Positions 42,885-50,599 of a DNA stretch of 61,040 nt are shown piece by piece (within the stretch, counting starts at the first letter, position 1; every line of letters starts with the position of its first letter). Source of the DNA: an uncultured Clostridia bacterium (GTDB lineage Bacteria; Bacillota; Clostridia; Oscillospirales; Ruminococcaceae); contig CALXBH010000064.1 of assembly GCA_944386475.1 (NCBI GenBank), forward strand, positions 1 through 61,040, in the 5' to 3' direction. Below the pieces are notes generated by a model, which had not been told where the DNA came from, ran no database searches, and was given only the letters and a program-made list of their open reading frames with translations. A program made the translations under genes and the position numbers.

Positions 42885-43892
42885 TTATTTTTCTGCCCCA
42901 AAGGGGATGACATCTTTGACCGCATCCTCGGGGGTGATCGCCGCGTCCCCACGGTCGATGTCCACCAGGGTATACCGGTCGTTTCCCATGCGCAGTTCTT
43001 TCATATAGCTTAACTGCCGCAGGCCATGGCGGGACTCCATGCGTTCCACCAGATCGTGGTGGTCGGCTTCCTTTAGGGCGTATACCAGATCTACTGACGC
43101 CTGATCGATAGCCAGAATATCCCGGGAGGCCAAAATGCCGATGTTGGGGGTCACCACCGGCGCAGCAGCGGTTCCTTCGCAGTCACAGGAGACCGACATG
43201 TTGCGCAGGACGTTTACAAAGCTGATATGCTCCCCGAAATAATCCACCACCGCTTTGGCGGATTCGGTCATCCGCTCCATAAACTCTTCCTTGGCAATAT
43301 CCCACATGTCGTCGGAGCCAGGGGTTGTGTGGATCATCTTTTTGCCGATGCGGCCATCCGCGCAGCCGATGCCGATATTTTTGTTAGAGCCGCCGAAGCC
43401 GCCTTGGGTATGGCCTTTAAAGTGGGTTAGAACAAACAGGGAGTTATAGTGAAGCAGATTTTTGCCCATCTGCATTTCGGTGAACCATTTTCCGCCTTTT
43501 ACAGGCAAAGGGGCGGTGCCGTCTTCATCCATAATGTCCACCGGGCAGAAGGTCCAGCCGTTGACGCGGAGGGTTTCCCGGTGCTGTTCGGTGGTATAGC
43601 GGCCGCCTTCATAATAGGTGTTGGTCTCCACGATGGAGGCGTCCGGCAGGTCGTTTTTCATCAGCGCCTCCACCCAGGGGCGCGGAATGATGTTGGGGCC
43701 GTTCGGTTCGCCGGTGTGCAGCTTGACGCCGACTTTTCCAGTTAAGTTTCCGCTTACACGGCCGAAAATTTTCTGAAGGCCTTCGGCCGAGAGATCCCGG
43801 GTAAAATACACCACGGATTCTCCGCCAGTACGTTCAGTATAGGGGATATATTGATCGCCGCCCGTCCCGGGCACAGGTTTTTGATTGGACAT
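42885..43892 (-). CDS. DUF362-domain protein
   Basis: A 335-residue member of DUF362. Key segments are GKVGVKLHTGEPNGPN (about 52-67), VETNTYYEGGR, and LTHFKGHTQGGFGGSNKNIGIGCA (about 155-178). Many DUF362 proteins carry a C-terminal 2x[4Fe-4S] ferredoxin domain; this one lacks the CxxCxxCxxxC pattern and only has scattered Cys (CDCEG). The function is unknown and an iron-sulfur or redox link is suggested by the family. ATG 43892 follows AAGGAGG. Its promoter has a 19-bp spacer with internal dyad, indicating MerR-type control. Confidence 0.85.
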   Translation of the reverse strand: MSNQKPVPGTGGDQYIPYTERTGGESVVYFTRDLSAEGLQKIFGRVSGNLTGKVGVKLHTGEPNGPNIIPRPWVEALMKNDLPDASIVETNTYYEGGRYTTEQHRETLRVNGWTFCPVDIMDEDGTAPLPVKGGKWFTEMQMGKNLLHYNSLFVLTHFKGHTQGGFGGSNKNIGIGCADGRIGKKMIHTTPGSDDMWDIAKEEFMERMTESAKAVVDYFGEHISFVNVLRNMSVSCDCEGTAAAPVVTPNIGILASRDILAIDQASVDLVYALKEADHHDLVERMESRHGLRQLSYMKELRMGNDRYTLVDIDRGDAAITPEDAVKDVIPFGAEK

Positions 43893-43975
43893 AACCGTTA
43901 CCTCCTTGTGACAAGTCTTTTTGTCATGGATTTATAGGATAAGGCCGCCTGATGCAGCCGTATTCCCTTATCATT

Positions 43976-44006
43976 ATTATAGACCTTGAACCAGACTCCA
44001 AGTCAA
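43976..44006 (-). promoter_or_regulatory. MerR-type promoter of the DUF362 gene
   Basis: On the minus strand TTGACT (44006-44001), an unusually long 19-bp spacer, TATAAT (43981-43976). The spacer contains the near dyad CTTGGA...TTCAAG. A 19-bp spacer with a centred dyad is the mark of promoters activated by MerR-family proteins through DNA distortion. No MerR gene is present in the window. Confidence 0.65.
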
Positions 44007-44040
44007 GGAGAATTTACTTTGCCGCCAGGGGAGACGGCGG

Positions 44041-44601
44041 CTATTCCTGTGAAAGCTTGCGAATGACCTTGCAGGGGTTTCCTACCGCCAGGCTGTCCGG
44101 CGGGATGTCTTTGGTGACTACGCTGCCCGCGCCGATGACGCTGTTTGATCCGATGGTTACCCCCGGCAGGATAATCGCGCCGGTGCAGATCCACACATTG
44201 TCCCCAATGGTGACCGGATGGGTGTATTCCAATCCCTCTGCCCGCTGTTTTACATCCATTGCGTGCTCTTCGGTGATGATCGACACGTTAGGGGCGATGA
44301 ACACATTGTTCCCGATGGTGATTTTTCCGCTGTCCATCAGTTTGCCGTTTACGTTGAGGAAAAAATTATCCCCCACCGTGGTGTTGTACCCGTAAGTGCA
44401 GAAAAACGGCTGTTCCACCACGCAGTTTTCTCCGGCCCCGCCTAATATTTCCCGGATAGCGGCTTGCCGGGCGCTGCGGTCTAATGGGTTCATATTGTTG
44501 TATTCGTATACTTTTTTTACCGTTACATCCCGATCGGCAACAAGTTCAGGGTCTCCAGGCTGATACAGCATTTCGGCATAGGATTTTTCTTTTTCCGTCA
44601 T
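44041..44601 (-). CDS. Sugar O-acetyltransferase (maltose/galactoside acetyltransferase type)
   Basis: A 186-residue LacA/Maa/NodL-type enzyme that transfers acetyl from acetyl-CoA to sugars. The N-terminal segment EKSYAEMLYQPGDPEL is the Mac domain. From about residue 60 the left-handed beta-helix of hexapeptide repeats appears (VGDNFFLNVNGKLMDSGKITIGNNVFIAPNV region), with the catalytic His in EEHAMDVKQR (about 113). ATG 44601 follows GAGGAGA. The physiological acceptor is unknown. Confidence 0.9.
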   Translation of the reverse strand: MTEKEKSYAEMLYQPGDPELVADRDVTVKKVYEYNNMNPLDRSARQAAIREILGGAGENCVVEQPFFCTYGYNTTVGDNFFLNVNGKLMDSGKITIGNNVFIAPNVSIITEEHAMDVKQRAEGLEYTHPVTIGDNVWICTGAIILPGVTIGSNSVIGAGSVVTKDIPPDSLAVGNPCKVIRKLSQE

Positions 44602-44769
44602 TTGACTCTCTCCTCATTTTATCAGATTTATTCTTTATTTTATTATAATATAAAAGGCAGGGAACAGCAATGAAAGCAACGTTTCCTTTATCGTATAGCA
44701 TATCATAAGCTTGTGTGTTTTTCTATCCCATTCTTTTGGCTTGCAGGCTAAATGATACTGCAAAAATAC

Positions 44770-44799
44770 TTGACAAAACCTGAACAGTTATGCTTTACT
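44770..44799 (+). promoter_or_regulatory. Promoter of the zinc-ribbon membrane protein gene
   Basis: TTGACA (44770-44775), 18-bp spacer, TTTACT (44794-44799), 50 bases before ATG 44849. Confidence 0.55.
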
Positions 44800-44848
44800 A
44801 AAAACGGCATCTATTCATAATTTTTTCACAGATAAAGGGGATACCATT

Positions 44849-45352
44849 ATGGCGGTTGTAATGAAGCAATATCGAACATATAAGTGCGTAAATTGTTCAG
44901 AGAAAGCAAAAACAGAGCGTGTGACAGAAGGAAATACCTATGGCAACCCATTTTATTCCTGTCCGCATTGCGGAGCGCTGAATTATGATCCTTATATTTT
45001 AGAGCCGGCCCTGCTTTCTCCGAAAAAAATCCTTAAAGATTCAGGAAACAGCTTAAATACGATGCTGTTTTTATTATATATGCCTTGCGGCCTTTTTGCG
45101 CTTTTGGCGCTTACTTTTGCATTGGAGAATTTTCTGCTGGCTTTATTAATTGTAGGGCCGATTCTCGCGCTTTTGACGGTTTTAATCCTGCTCAAAAAGA
45201 AAAAATTAGACGTTTCCAAATATAAAGACATCCTTGATGAATCTGTAAAGAGGTTAGACAGCTCATCGAAATATGCAGACGCTGTTATCAAACTGCAAGG
45301 GATCGATCCCGATTCCGTGTATCAGGAACATATGCAGCAGAAAATTCAGTAG
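44849..45352 (+). CDS. Zinc-ribbon membrane protein, function unknown (167 aa)
   Basis: The N-terminal 45 residues form a zinc ribbon: CVNC near residue 13 and CPHC near 38. Two adjacent membrane helices follow (about 72-93 and 95-115, LLYMPCGLFALLALTFAL and LLALLIVGPILALLTVLILL), then a charged cytoplasmic helix. DNA here is more AT-rich than the neighbours, suggesting an accessory gene. AAAGGGG precedes the ATG. I do not recognise a named family. Confidence 0.7.
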   Translation: MAVVMKQYRTYKCVNCSEKAKTERVTEGNTYGNPFYSCPHCGALNYDPYILEPALLSPKKILKDSGNSLNTMLFLLYMPCGLFALLALTFALENFLLALLIVGPILALLTVLILLKKKKLDVSKYKDILDESVKRLDSSSKYADAVIKLQGIDPDSVYQEHMQQKIQ

Positions 45353-45524
45353 CCGTCATATCAGAAGCCTTTGCAGTGTGTGATCCGGTTGAGCGTTACT
45401 TTTCGGGGAAATGATGGGATAATTGGTGGTTTTGTCAGGTTAAAATAGAATACAGATAAAGCAAAAGCTGCATTTTGATTTTTCAAAATGCAGCTTTTAA
45501 CTTGAAAAGACTTGATAAAAAGAT

Positions 45525-45620
45525 CCCCGACTTAAACGCGGGCACAACAACCAAAAATAGAAAAAACCTGCGGTGAGCGAATTGCTCACCGCAGGTGTGG
45601 GAAGCGTTGACAAAAAAAGA
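45525..45620 (-). repeat. tRNA-associated dispersed repeat, copy B
   Basis: Same unit as at 2477-2571: ACGCGGGC, A-rich tract, hairpin ACCTGCGGTGAGC/GCTCACCGCAGGT (45566-45596), then GTGGGAAGCGTTGACAAAA. On the minus strand the hairpin has a T6 tail. It lies downstream of tRNA-Arg and of copy C. Confidence 0.75.
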
Positions 45621-45784
45621 TTGGCGCCGACAGGCGCACCCGCAAAAAGTTGGTAGAGAGCCAATCGGCGTGAAAACGGCGCGTTTACAAGCCGTTAGCC
45701 GATGCGAACGCGACTTTTTGCGGAAAAGGAGGAGCAAAGCGTACTTTGCTCCGATGTAGAAAGCGGTGACGAAAAAGAGACCTG

Positions 45785-45853
45785 CCCTAAGCGCGGGTAC
45801 GAAACTTCAAAATAAAGAAAAAACCTGCGGTGAACAATTTGATCACCGCAGGT
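45785..45853 (-). terminator. tRNA-Arg terminator (repeat copy C)
   Basis: Hairpin ACCTGCGGTGA/TCACCGCAGGT (45823-45853) directly follows the CCA end of tRNA-Arg on the minus strand and has a TTTTTTCTTTATTTT tail. With the flanking TAAGCGCGGGT it is the third copy of the repeat. Between copies B and C (45621-45784) I see no gene. Confidence 0.8.
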
Positions 45854-45854
45854 C

Positions 45855-45931
45855 TGGTACGCCCGACTGGATTCGAACCAGCGGCCTTCAGAGTCGGAGT
45901 CTGACGCGCTATCCAACTGCGCTACGGGCGC
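45855..45931 (-). tRNA. tRNA-Arg (anticodon CCG)
   Basis: A complete 77-nt cloverleaf. Acceptor GCGCCCG pairs with CGGGCGT (one G-U). The D-arm is GCGCAGTTGGATAGCGC, the anticodon arm TCAGA-CTCCGAC-TCTGA with anticodon CCG, the T-loop TTCGAAT, and ACCA is encoded at the 3' end. Confidence 0.95.
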
Positions 45932-45954
45932 ATACCATCTAAACAACGGAATTT

Positions 45955-45983
45955 ATTATAGCACAAATAAACCAAAATGGCAA
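45955..45983 (-). promoter_or_regulatory. Promoter of tRNA-Arg
   Basis: On the minus strand TTGCCA (45983-45978), 17-bp spacer, TATAAT (45960-45955). Confidence 0.75.
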
Positions 45984-46056
45984 GAGAAATTTTTAAAGTC
46001 CTAAAAACAATCTGTCCGCGCCGGTAAAATGAAGATAGCCAAGGGGAAAAGGATGA

Positions 46057-46085
46057 TTGCCTTTATCCTATAGGAGTGCTATAAT
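46057..46085 (+). promoter_or_regulatory. Promoter overlapping a long palindrome
   Basis: TTGCCT (46057-46062), 17-bp spacer, perfect TATAAT (46080-46085). The -10 box sits inside the first arm of the 46075-46119 palindrome. Confidence 0.65.
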
Positions 46086-46119
46086 GGCAGTGCTATAATA
46101 GCACTGCCATTATAGCACT
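46075..46119. repeat. Perfect 45-bp palindrome (22-1-22)
   Basis: Arm 46075-46096 starts AGTGCTATAATGGC and itself contains the 11-mer AGTGCTATAAT followed by a second, near-complete copy of it; arm 46098-46119 is its exact inverse complement around a single A at 46097. It spans roughly -16 to +28 of the promoter above and ends 27 bases before ATG 46147. Confidence 0.85.
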
Positions 46120-46146
46120 ACAGATTTTTGCAACAAGAGGGAATCA

Positions 46147-46557
46147 ATGATGAAACGGTTTTACGGCAAAAATGCGGTTTGGTTTTACGGGGTTGTCCTT
46201 TTTTATAATCTCCTTCCGTTGTGGGCGTGTTTTCACCCTGATTTTCAGTGGACTGCTTTGATGATCGGGCTGTACATTTTTCTTTATCTGTTTGATCTCC
46301 TTTTTATTCCCATTATGGTGCGAAACTATGTGGATGTCTATGACAGCTATTTTATTTTTCGTTATGGCTTTTGGAAAGATAGAATCGATTTATCCGCAAT
46401 TACCGTTCTGGAAAAAAGCCACTGTGGGCTTGCTTCTTCCGCCAATTCACTGGACAGGATCCACATTGAAACCGATGACAAGGACTTTTATATCTCCTTA
46501 AAGGACAACGATGGATTTATAAAGCTGATCCAGTTTAAAAAACTAGGAGGAGGATAA
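46147..46557 (+). CDS. Membrane protein with bacterial PH-like domain (bPH_4 type)
   Basis: A 136-residue protein: two N-terminal membrane helices (about 10-27 and 36-58), then an 80-residue cytoplasmic beta domain with DLSAITVLEKS, SANSLDRIHIET and a final FIKLIQ helix, the usual pattern of the bPH_4 family of small bacterial pleckstrin-like domains. Function unknown. ATG 46147 (or ATG 46150) follows AGAGGGA. It is three bases upstream of the GNAT gene, so the two are co-transcribed. Confidence 0.75.
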   Translation: MMKRFYGKNAVWFYGVVLFYNLLPLWACFHPDFQWTALMIGLYIFLYLFDLLFIPIMVRNYVDVYDSYFIFRYGFWKDRIDLSAITVLEKSHCGLASSANSLDRIHIETDDKDFYISLKDNDGFIKLIQFKKLGGG

Positions 46558-46560
46558 ACC

Positions 46561-47025
46561 GTGACGGAACTGATCACATTAAAACGCTTACAGGAATGTC
46601 CGGAGCTTTTGCATACGGCCGCCCGGTGGTTTTCCCGCCGGTGGGGCGTCCCGGAAGAGGCCTACCGGGAGAGTATGGAAGAATCCCTGCTCCCCCAGGC
46701 TAAGGTGCCCCGGTGGTATCTGGCGTTAAACGACAAAGGGGAGATTGTGGCGGGAGCGGGGATCATCGATAATGACTTCCATGACCGGAAGGACCTAACC
46801 CCCAACCTGTGCGCCCTGTTTGTGGAGGAGCCTTACCGCTGCCGGGGGATTGCCGGCAAACTCCTTTCTTTGGCCCGCCGGGACTGCGGGGAGATGGGGT
46901 TTGACACGTTGTATCTGGTGACCGATCACACCTCCTTTTACGAAAAATACGGCTGGACCTTTTTGACCATGGTTAAAGGAGACGACGGCAGTATGGAGCG
47001 GCTGTATCAGGCGCCGGCGCTGTAA
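46561..47025 (+). CDS. GNAT-family N-acetyltransferase
   Basis: A 154-residue acetyltransferase of the GNAT fold. Motif A, the acetyl-CoA pyrophosphate loop, is ALFVEEPYRCRGIAGKLLSLA (about 83-103, R-x-x-G-x-A form), and motif B ends with SFYEKYGWTFL (about 130-140). The acceptor substrate is unknown. GTG start after AGGAGGAGG. It follows the bPH gene with a three-base gap. Confidence 0.88.
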   Translation: MTELITLKRLQECPELLHTAARWFSRRWGVPEEAYRESMEESLLPQAKVPRWYLALNDKGEIVAGAGIIDNDFHDRKDLTPNLCALFVEEPYRCRGIAGKLLSLARRDCGEMGFDTLYLVTDHTSFYEKYGWTFLTMVKGDDGSMERLYQAPAL

Positions 47026-47101
47026 CCAGGGAATTATACAGCTGTTTTGAAAGAGACCACAATTTTACGAATATCTTGCCATACAGGAGAGGATTTTACC
47101 A

Positions 47102-47731
47102 ATGACCAAAAAGCAAATCACCTTGGAGGCGGTGGCTCGGCTGAAGGAAAAATATCCCCAGGCTGTGTGTTCGCTCACCTATACAAAGCCTTATGAGCTG
47201 CTGATCGCCACCCGCCTTTCCGCCCAGTGTACCGACGCCCGGGTGAATATCGTCACCAAAGAGCTGTTTTCCAAGTACCCTACCCTGGAATCGCTGGCCC
47301 AGGCGGATATCGGGGGTGTGGAGGAGATCGTCAAGCCCTGCGGGCTTTATAAAATGAAAGCAAAGCAGGTGGTGCAGGCGGCCCAGATGCTCCTGACCCA
47401 GTACGGTGGCGTGGTGCCCGACTCTATGGAGGAGCTTTTAAAACTGCCGGGAATCGGCCGCAAAACCGCCAACCTGATTTTAGGGGATGTTTACGGCCAG
47501 CCGTCCTATGTGACCGACACCCACTGCATCCGTATCTGCGGCCGGCTGGGGATCACCCAGGGGAGTGATCCCGTCAAGGTGGAACAACAGCTGCGCAAGG
47601 TGCTTCCGCCGGAAGAATCGGGGGATTTCTGCCACCGGCTGGTGCTGTTTGGCCGGGAGGTCTGTAAGGCCCGCAAGCCGGAATGCGGCGTCTGCCCGTT
47701 GTATGATATCTGCAAAAACCGGGTGTTTTAG
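47102..47731 (+). CDS. nth: Endonuclease III (DNA glycosylase/AP lyase)
   Basis: A 209-residue base-excision repair enzyme that removes oxidised pyrimidines. The helix-hairpin-helix is LLKLPGIGRKTANLIL (about 112-127) with catalytic Lys near 120, and the catalytic Asp is in YVTDTHCIRICGRLG (about 138). The [4Fe-4S] cluster loop is complete: Cys spacing C-x6-C-x2-C-x5-C in VCKARKPECGVCPLYDIC. One base separates its stop from the next gene. Confidence 0.95.
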   Translation: MTKKQITLEAVARLKEKYPQAVCSLTYTKPYELLIATRLSAQCTDARVNIVTKELFSKYPTLESLAQADIGGVEEIVKPCGLYKMKAKQVVQAAQMLLTQYGGVVPDSMEELLKLPGIGRKTANLILGDVYGQPSYVTDTHCIRICGRLGITQGSDPVKVEQQLRKVLPPEESGDFCHRLVLFGREVCKARKPECGVCPLYDICKNRVF

Positions 47732-47732
47732 G

Positions 47733-48698
47733 ATGGACAAGCAAACCCAGGCGGAAAAAAATCCCTTTGCCTACTCCGGGGACAACAAGCGCTATTATAC
47801 CTGGAACTACTATCTGCGTAAGCGGTTTGGGGAAAAGATCGCCAAGGTCTCTTTGGACGGCGGCTTTACCTGCCCGAATATTGACGGAACGAAAGGAACA
47901 GGGGGCTGTACCTACTGTTCCCACCGGGGGAGCGGGGACTTTGCCGGCAGCCGGAAGCTTAGCGTGGTTTCCCAGCTTCGCCAGGGCAGGGAGCAGATGG
48001 CAAAAAAATGGCCGGATACCAAAATCATCGCCTATTTTCAGGCGTTTACCAACACTTATGCGCCGGTGGAACGCCTGCGGGCGTTGTACGAACCGGTGTT
48101 GGCAGAACCGGGCGTGGTGGGCTTAGCGGTGGCCACCCGGGCAGATGCCCTGCCGGAGGATGTGGTAGAATATTTAGCAGAGCTTTGCTCCCGAACGTTT
48201 TTGATGGTGGAGCTGGGACTGCAATCGGTGCACGATAAAACAGCGGAGAGAATCAACCGGGGCCACACTTGGGAGGAGTTTTTGGAGGGCTATCATAAGC
48301 TTATCGACAAAAACATCCCGGTGTGTATCCACTTGATCGATGGGCTTCCCGGCGAGGACCGGGCGATGATGCTTGCGACCGCCCGGGAGGTGGCCAAGCT
48401 GCGGCCGTTTTGCGTGAAAATCCACCTGCTCCATGTGCTGCGGGGAACGCCGATCGCGCGGGAGCTTGCCGCGGGGGAGTTTCCTCTTATGACGCTAGAG
48501 GAATATGTGCAGACCGTCTGCGACCAGCTGGAGGTGCTCCCGCCCGAAACGGTTATCCAGCGGGTGACCGGCGACGGCAAAAAAGAGGATTTAATCGGCC
48601 CGCTGTGGAGCCTTCAAAAATTTGTAGTGCTAAACGAGATCGATAAGGAGCTTTACCGGCGGGGAAGCTTTCAGGGAAAATATTTTTCACAGCGTTAA
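47733..48698 (+). CDS. Radical SAM protein, YhcC/TIGR01212 family
   Basis: A 321-residue radical SAM protein of the YhcC group. The cluster-binding Cys are spaced unusually, C-x11-C-x2-C, in FTCPNIDGTKGTGGCTYCSHRG (about 38-59), which is diagnostic. Other family segments are VELGLQSVHDKTAERINRGH and HLIDGLPGEDR. The reaction is not known. The start ATG 47733 is one base after the nth stop, indicating translational coupling with nth. The native N-terminus is supported by FAYSGDNKRYYTWNYYLR just after it. Confidence 0.9.
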   Translation: MDKQTQAEKNPFAYSGDNKRYYTWNYYLRKRFGEKIAKVSLDGGFTCPNIDGTKGTGGCTYCSHRGSGDFAGSRKLSVVSQLRQGREQMAKKWPDTKIIAYFQAFTNTYAPVERLRALYEPVLAEPGVVGLAVATRADALPEDVVEYLAELCSRTFLMVELGLQSVHDKTAERINRGHTWEEFLEGYHKLIDKNIPVCIHLIDGLPGEDRAMMLATAREVAKLRPFCVKIHLLHVLRGTPIARELAAGEFPLMTLEEYVQTVCDQLEVLPPETVIQRVTGDGKKEDLIGPLWSLQKFVVLNEIDKELYRRGSFQGKYFSQR

Positions 48699-48700
48699 GA

Positions 48701-48741
48701 AAAGGGAGCGCTGCAAACTTTCGTTTTGCAGCGCTCCCTTT
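48701..48741 (+). terminator. Terminator after the nth unit
   Basis: A 17-bp stem AAAGGGAGCGCTGCAAA and its inverse. The loop region CAAACTTTCGTTTTG is identical to that of the terminator at 42749-42789. Confidence 0.8.
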
Positions 48742-48789
48742 GGCTTGTCTTTAAAATTCAGAAGAAGGACAACCGTTTGTAGCCGTTCC

Positions 48790-49638
48790 TTATTTCCGCA
48801 AAAATAAAACGCCTAACGTGTGCGGCCCGCAGTGGCTGGTGATGGTGCAGCCGGCGACGGTTTCGATGATCTCCTGGAACCGGCCGTATTGTTCCACTAA
48901 CTGGCGGACCCGGTCGACGATCTCCCTGGGACAGCTGGTGTGGGTGATAAAAATCCGGGAGTAATCAATATCCTCACGGTCTTTAAGCCGCAGGGTCACA
49001 TATTCCTCCATACATTTTAAAAGCGCCCCCCGGAACTTTTTGCCCACATGCATCAGACCATCGGCCACTTCGATGCAGGGCTTTAGCTTTAACAGGTTGG
49101 CCCCCAGTGCCGCTACCGAGGAGCACCGGCCGCCTTTGTGCAGATAGGTGAGGGTGTCAATAACAAAGCTTGCCTCTACTTTGGGGACCAAAGCGGTCAC
49201 GGTGTCCACCACCTCTTTGGCAGACAGGCCCTGTTCCGCCAGCTCCGCAGCTTTAAGGACAATGTGGCCGCTGCCGGTGGAAAGGTTCATGGAATCGACG
49301 ACATACACGTTTTCAAATTCCTCCGCCGCCAGACAGGCGTTTTGATAGCAGCTGGAAAATCCGTGGCTGATGTTTACATGGATCACCGTTTTTCCCTGTT
49401 CTACAAGAGGAGCGAACAGGTTTCGGTAATCCTCCACCGAAGCCGCTGCGGTCTTGGTGACGTTGCCGGTTTTGTCAAAATAGTCGTAGATATCCTGGGG
49501 GACGATCTCTACCCCGTCTTTTAAGGACTCCTCTCCTTTGACGATATACAGGGGTAAAATTTGGATATGATGCTGTTTAATCAGCTCGGGGGAAAGGTCG
49601 CAGGTGCTGTCTGCGGTGATCTGGATCTGTTCTGCCAT
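48790..49638 (-). CDS. DegV-family fatty-acid-binding protein
   Basis: A 282-residue DegV protein. Members bind a fatty acid; in staphylococci FakB proteins of this family present it to the kinase FakA. Typical features: ITADSTCDLSPELI at the N-terminus (about 6-19), the HVNISHGFSSCYQNA segment (about 90), VDSMNLSTGSGHIVLKAAEL and the C-terminal SHCGPHTLGVLF. ATG 49638 follows AAAGGAG. Standing alone, the kinase partner is not in the window. Confidence 0.93.
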   Translation of the reverse strand: MAEQIQITADSTCDLSPELIKQHHIQILPLYIVKGEESLKDGVEIVPQDIYDYFDKTGNVTKTAAASVEDYRNLFAPLVEQGKTVIHVNISHGFSSCYQNACLAAEEFENVYVVDSMNLSTGSGHIVLKAAELAEQGLSAKEVVDTVTALVPKVEASFVIDTLTYLHKGGRCSSVAALGANLLKLKPCIEVADGLMHVGKKFRGALLKCMEEYVTLRLKDREDIDYSRIFITHTSCPREIVDRVRQLVEQYGRFQEIIETVAGCTITSHCGPHTLGVLFLRK

Positions 49639-49818
49639 AAAGTACCACTCCTTTGCAGTCGATTGTGAAATAAGTGCAAGCAGCCGCTTGGCGGTTGGAT
49701 AAGCCTATTAATCATTATGAGGGCGGTAGCAAGTCATGGGAGCGAACCGCCCTGGCCATAGAAATAATGTATAATGTTATTATAACATGAATTTCGTCGG
49801 GCAGAATCACCAAAGAAA
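49639..49818. other. Intergenic region with palindrome and leader hairpin
   Basis: ATGTTAT-T-ATAACAT (49774-49788) is a perfect 7-1-7 palindrome. A hairpin GGGCGGT/ACCGCCC (49721-49752) lies between it and degV on the minus strand and could be part of a structured leader. No gene. Confidence 0.4.
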
Positions 49819-50223
49819 TCAGGTGTTTTCAAGGCGTTTCCCCGAATTTTCCGCGGTTTTCTCTGATTTTTTGTGGAAAAGCTCTTTGATCCCCACATAT
49901 AAAATAAATATAGCAAACAGCTTGGACAGCCATTTTGACCCCAGCACGCCGGCCAGCAGCACGCCCAAAACAACGGCGGCTGCCCCTGTTAAAATGGACG
50001 GGAGCAGCGGTTTTTTATCGATCAGCTTGTTTTTGGTGTGGAAGATGAGCGACAAAGCGGCGATGGGCAGGAAAAAAATCAGGTTAATTCCCTGAGCTTC
50101 CAGCTGGGGAACCCCGGCAAAGGCCGTGAGATAAATGAGCAGCACAAAGCCGCCGCCCAGCCCCAGGGAGGCGGCAACTCCGGTGAAAAAAGAAACCAGT
50201 CCGATGATGATCCATTCGGGCAT
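49819..50223 (-). CDS. TSUP (TauE/SafE) permease, second half-size subunit
   Basis: A 134-residue membrane protein equal to half of a TauE/SafE-type permease, with four helices and the family motif AASLGLGGGFVLLIYL (about 17-32) and AQGINLIFFLPIAALSL. The charged C-terminal tail is cytosolic. ATG 50223 follows AGGAGGG. Paired with the gene just upstream (ten-base gap), it probably forms a heterodimeric transporter of sulfur-containing or organic anions. Confidence 0.83.
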   Translation of the reverse strand: MPEWIIIGLVSFFTGVAASLGLGGGFVLLIYLTAFAGVPQLEAQGINLIFFLPIAALSLIFHTKNKLIDKKPLLPSILTGAAAVVLGVLLAGVLGSKWLSKLFAIFILYVGIKELFHKKSEKTAENSGKRLENT

Positions 50224-50233
50224 GTTATCCCTC

Positions 50234-50599
50234 CTACTTAAAAAACAGAATCCGGGCGGAGGAAACAATGATCAGCGCCCCAAAGATCCGCCGGAGCAGA
50301 TCGTTTGGGATTTTTTTCAAAAGAAGCGACCCTACCACCGCTCCCGCTAATCCTCCCGGGACATAGGGAAGGGCGTCCATGATCTGAAAGTTTTGACGGT
50401 ACAGGTAAAAACCGACGCTGACAATGCTCAAGGGGAGGATGATGGCGATTGAAGTGGCGTGGGCTTTTTTAGGCGGGATGTCCGCTTTTTCCAGCATGGG
50501 CACCACGGCGACGCCTCCTCCCGAACCGAACAGCCCGTTTAAAAGCCCGGCTACAGCGCCCAGCAACAGATAGTAGTATTTTTGGAGCGTCTGTTTCAT
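50234..50599 (-). CDS. TSUP (TauE/SafE) permease, first half-size subunit
   Basis: A 121-residue half permease with four helices. GAVAGLLNGLFGSGGGVAVVPML (about 15-37) and KKAHATSIAIILPLSIVS match the TauE/SafE repeat. Start at ATG 50599 rather than ATG 50611, because AAAAGG directly abuts the latter. Two half-size genes in tandem are common in Firmicutes and correspond to one fused gene elsewhere, so I read this as normal and not as a frameshift. Confidence 0.83.
   Translation of the reverse strand: MKQTLQKYYYLLLGAVAGLLNGLFGSGGGVAVVPMLEKADIPPKKAHATSIAIILPLSIVSVGFYLYRQNFQIMDALPYVPGGLAGAVVGSLLLKKIPNDLLRRIFGALIIVSSARILFFK

Noticed and set aside
45483-45946. Two open frames over the tRNA-Arg repeats
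   Set aside because: Same artefact as at tRNA-Thr: reading of non-coding repeat and tRNA sequence.
49819-50599. Frameshifted single TauE/SafE gene
   Set aside because: Each half has its own ribosome site and complete family repeat; half-size pairs are normal in this family.
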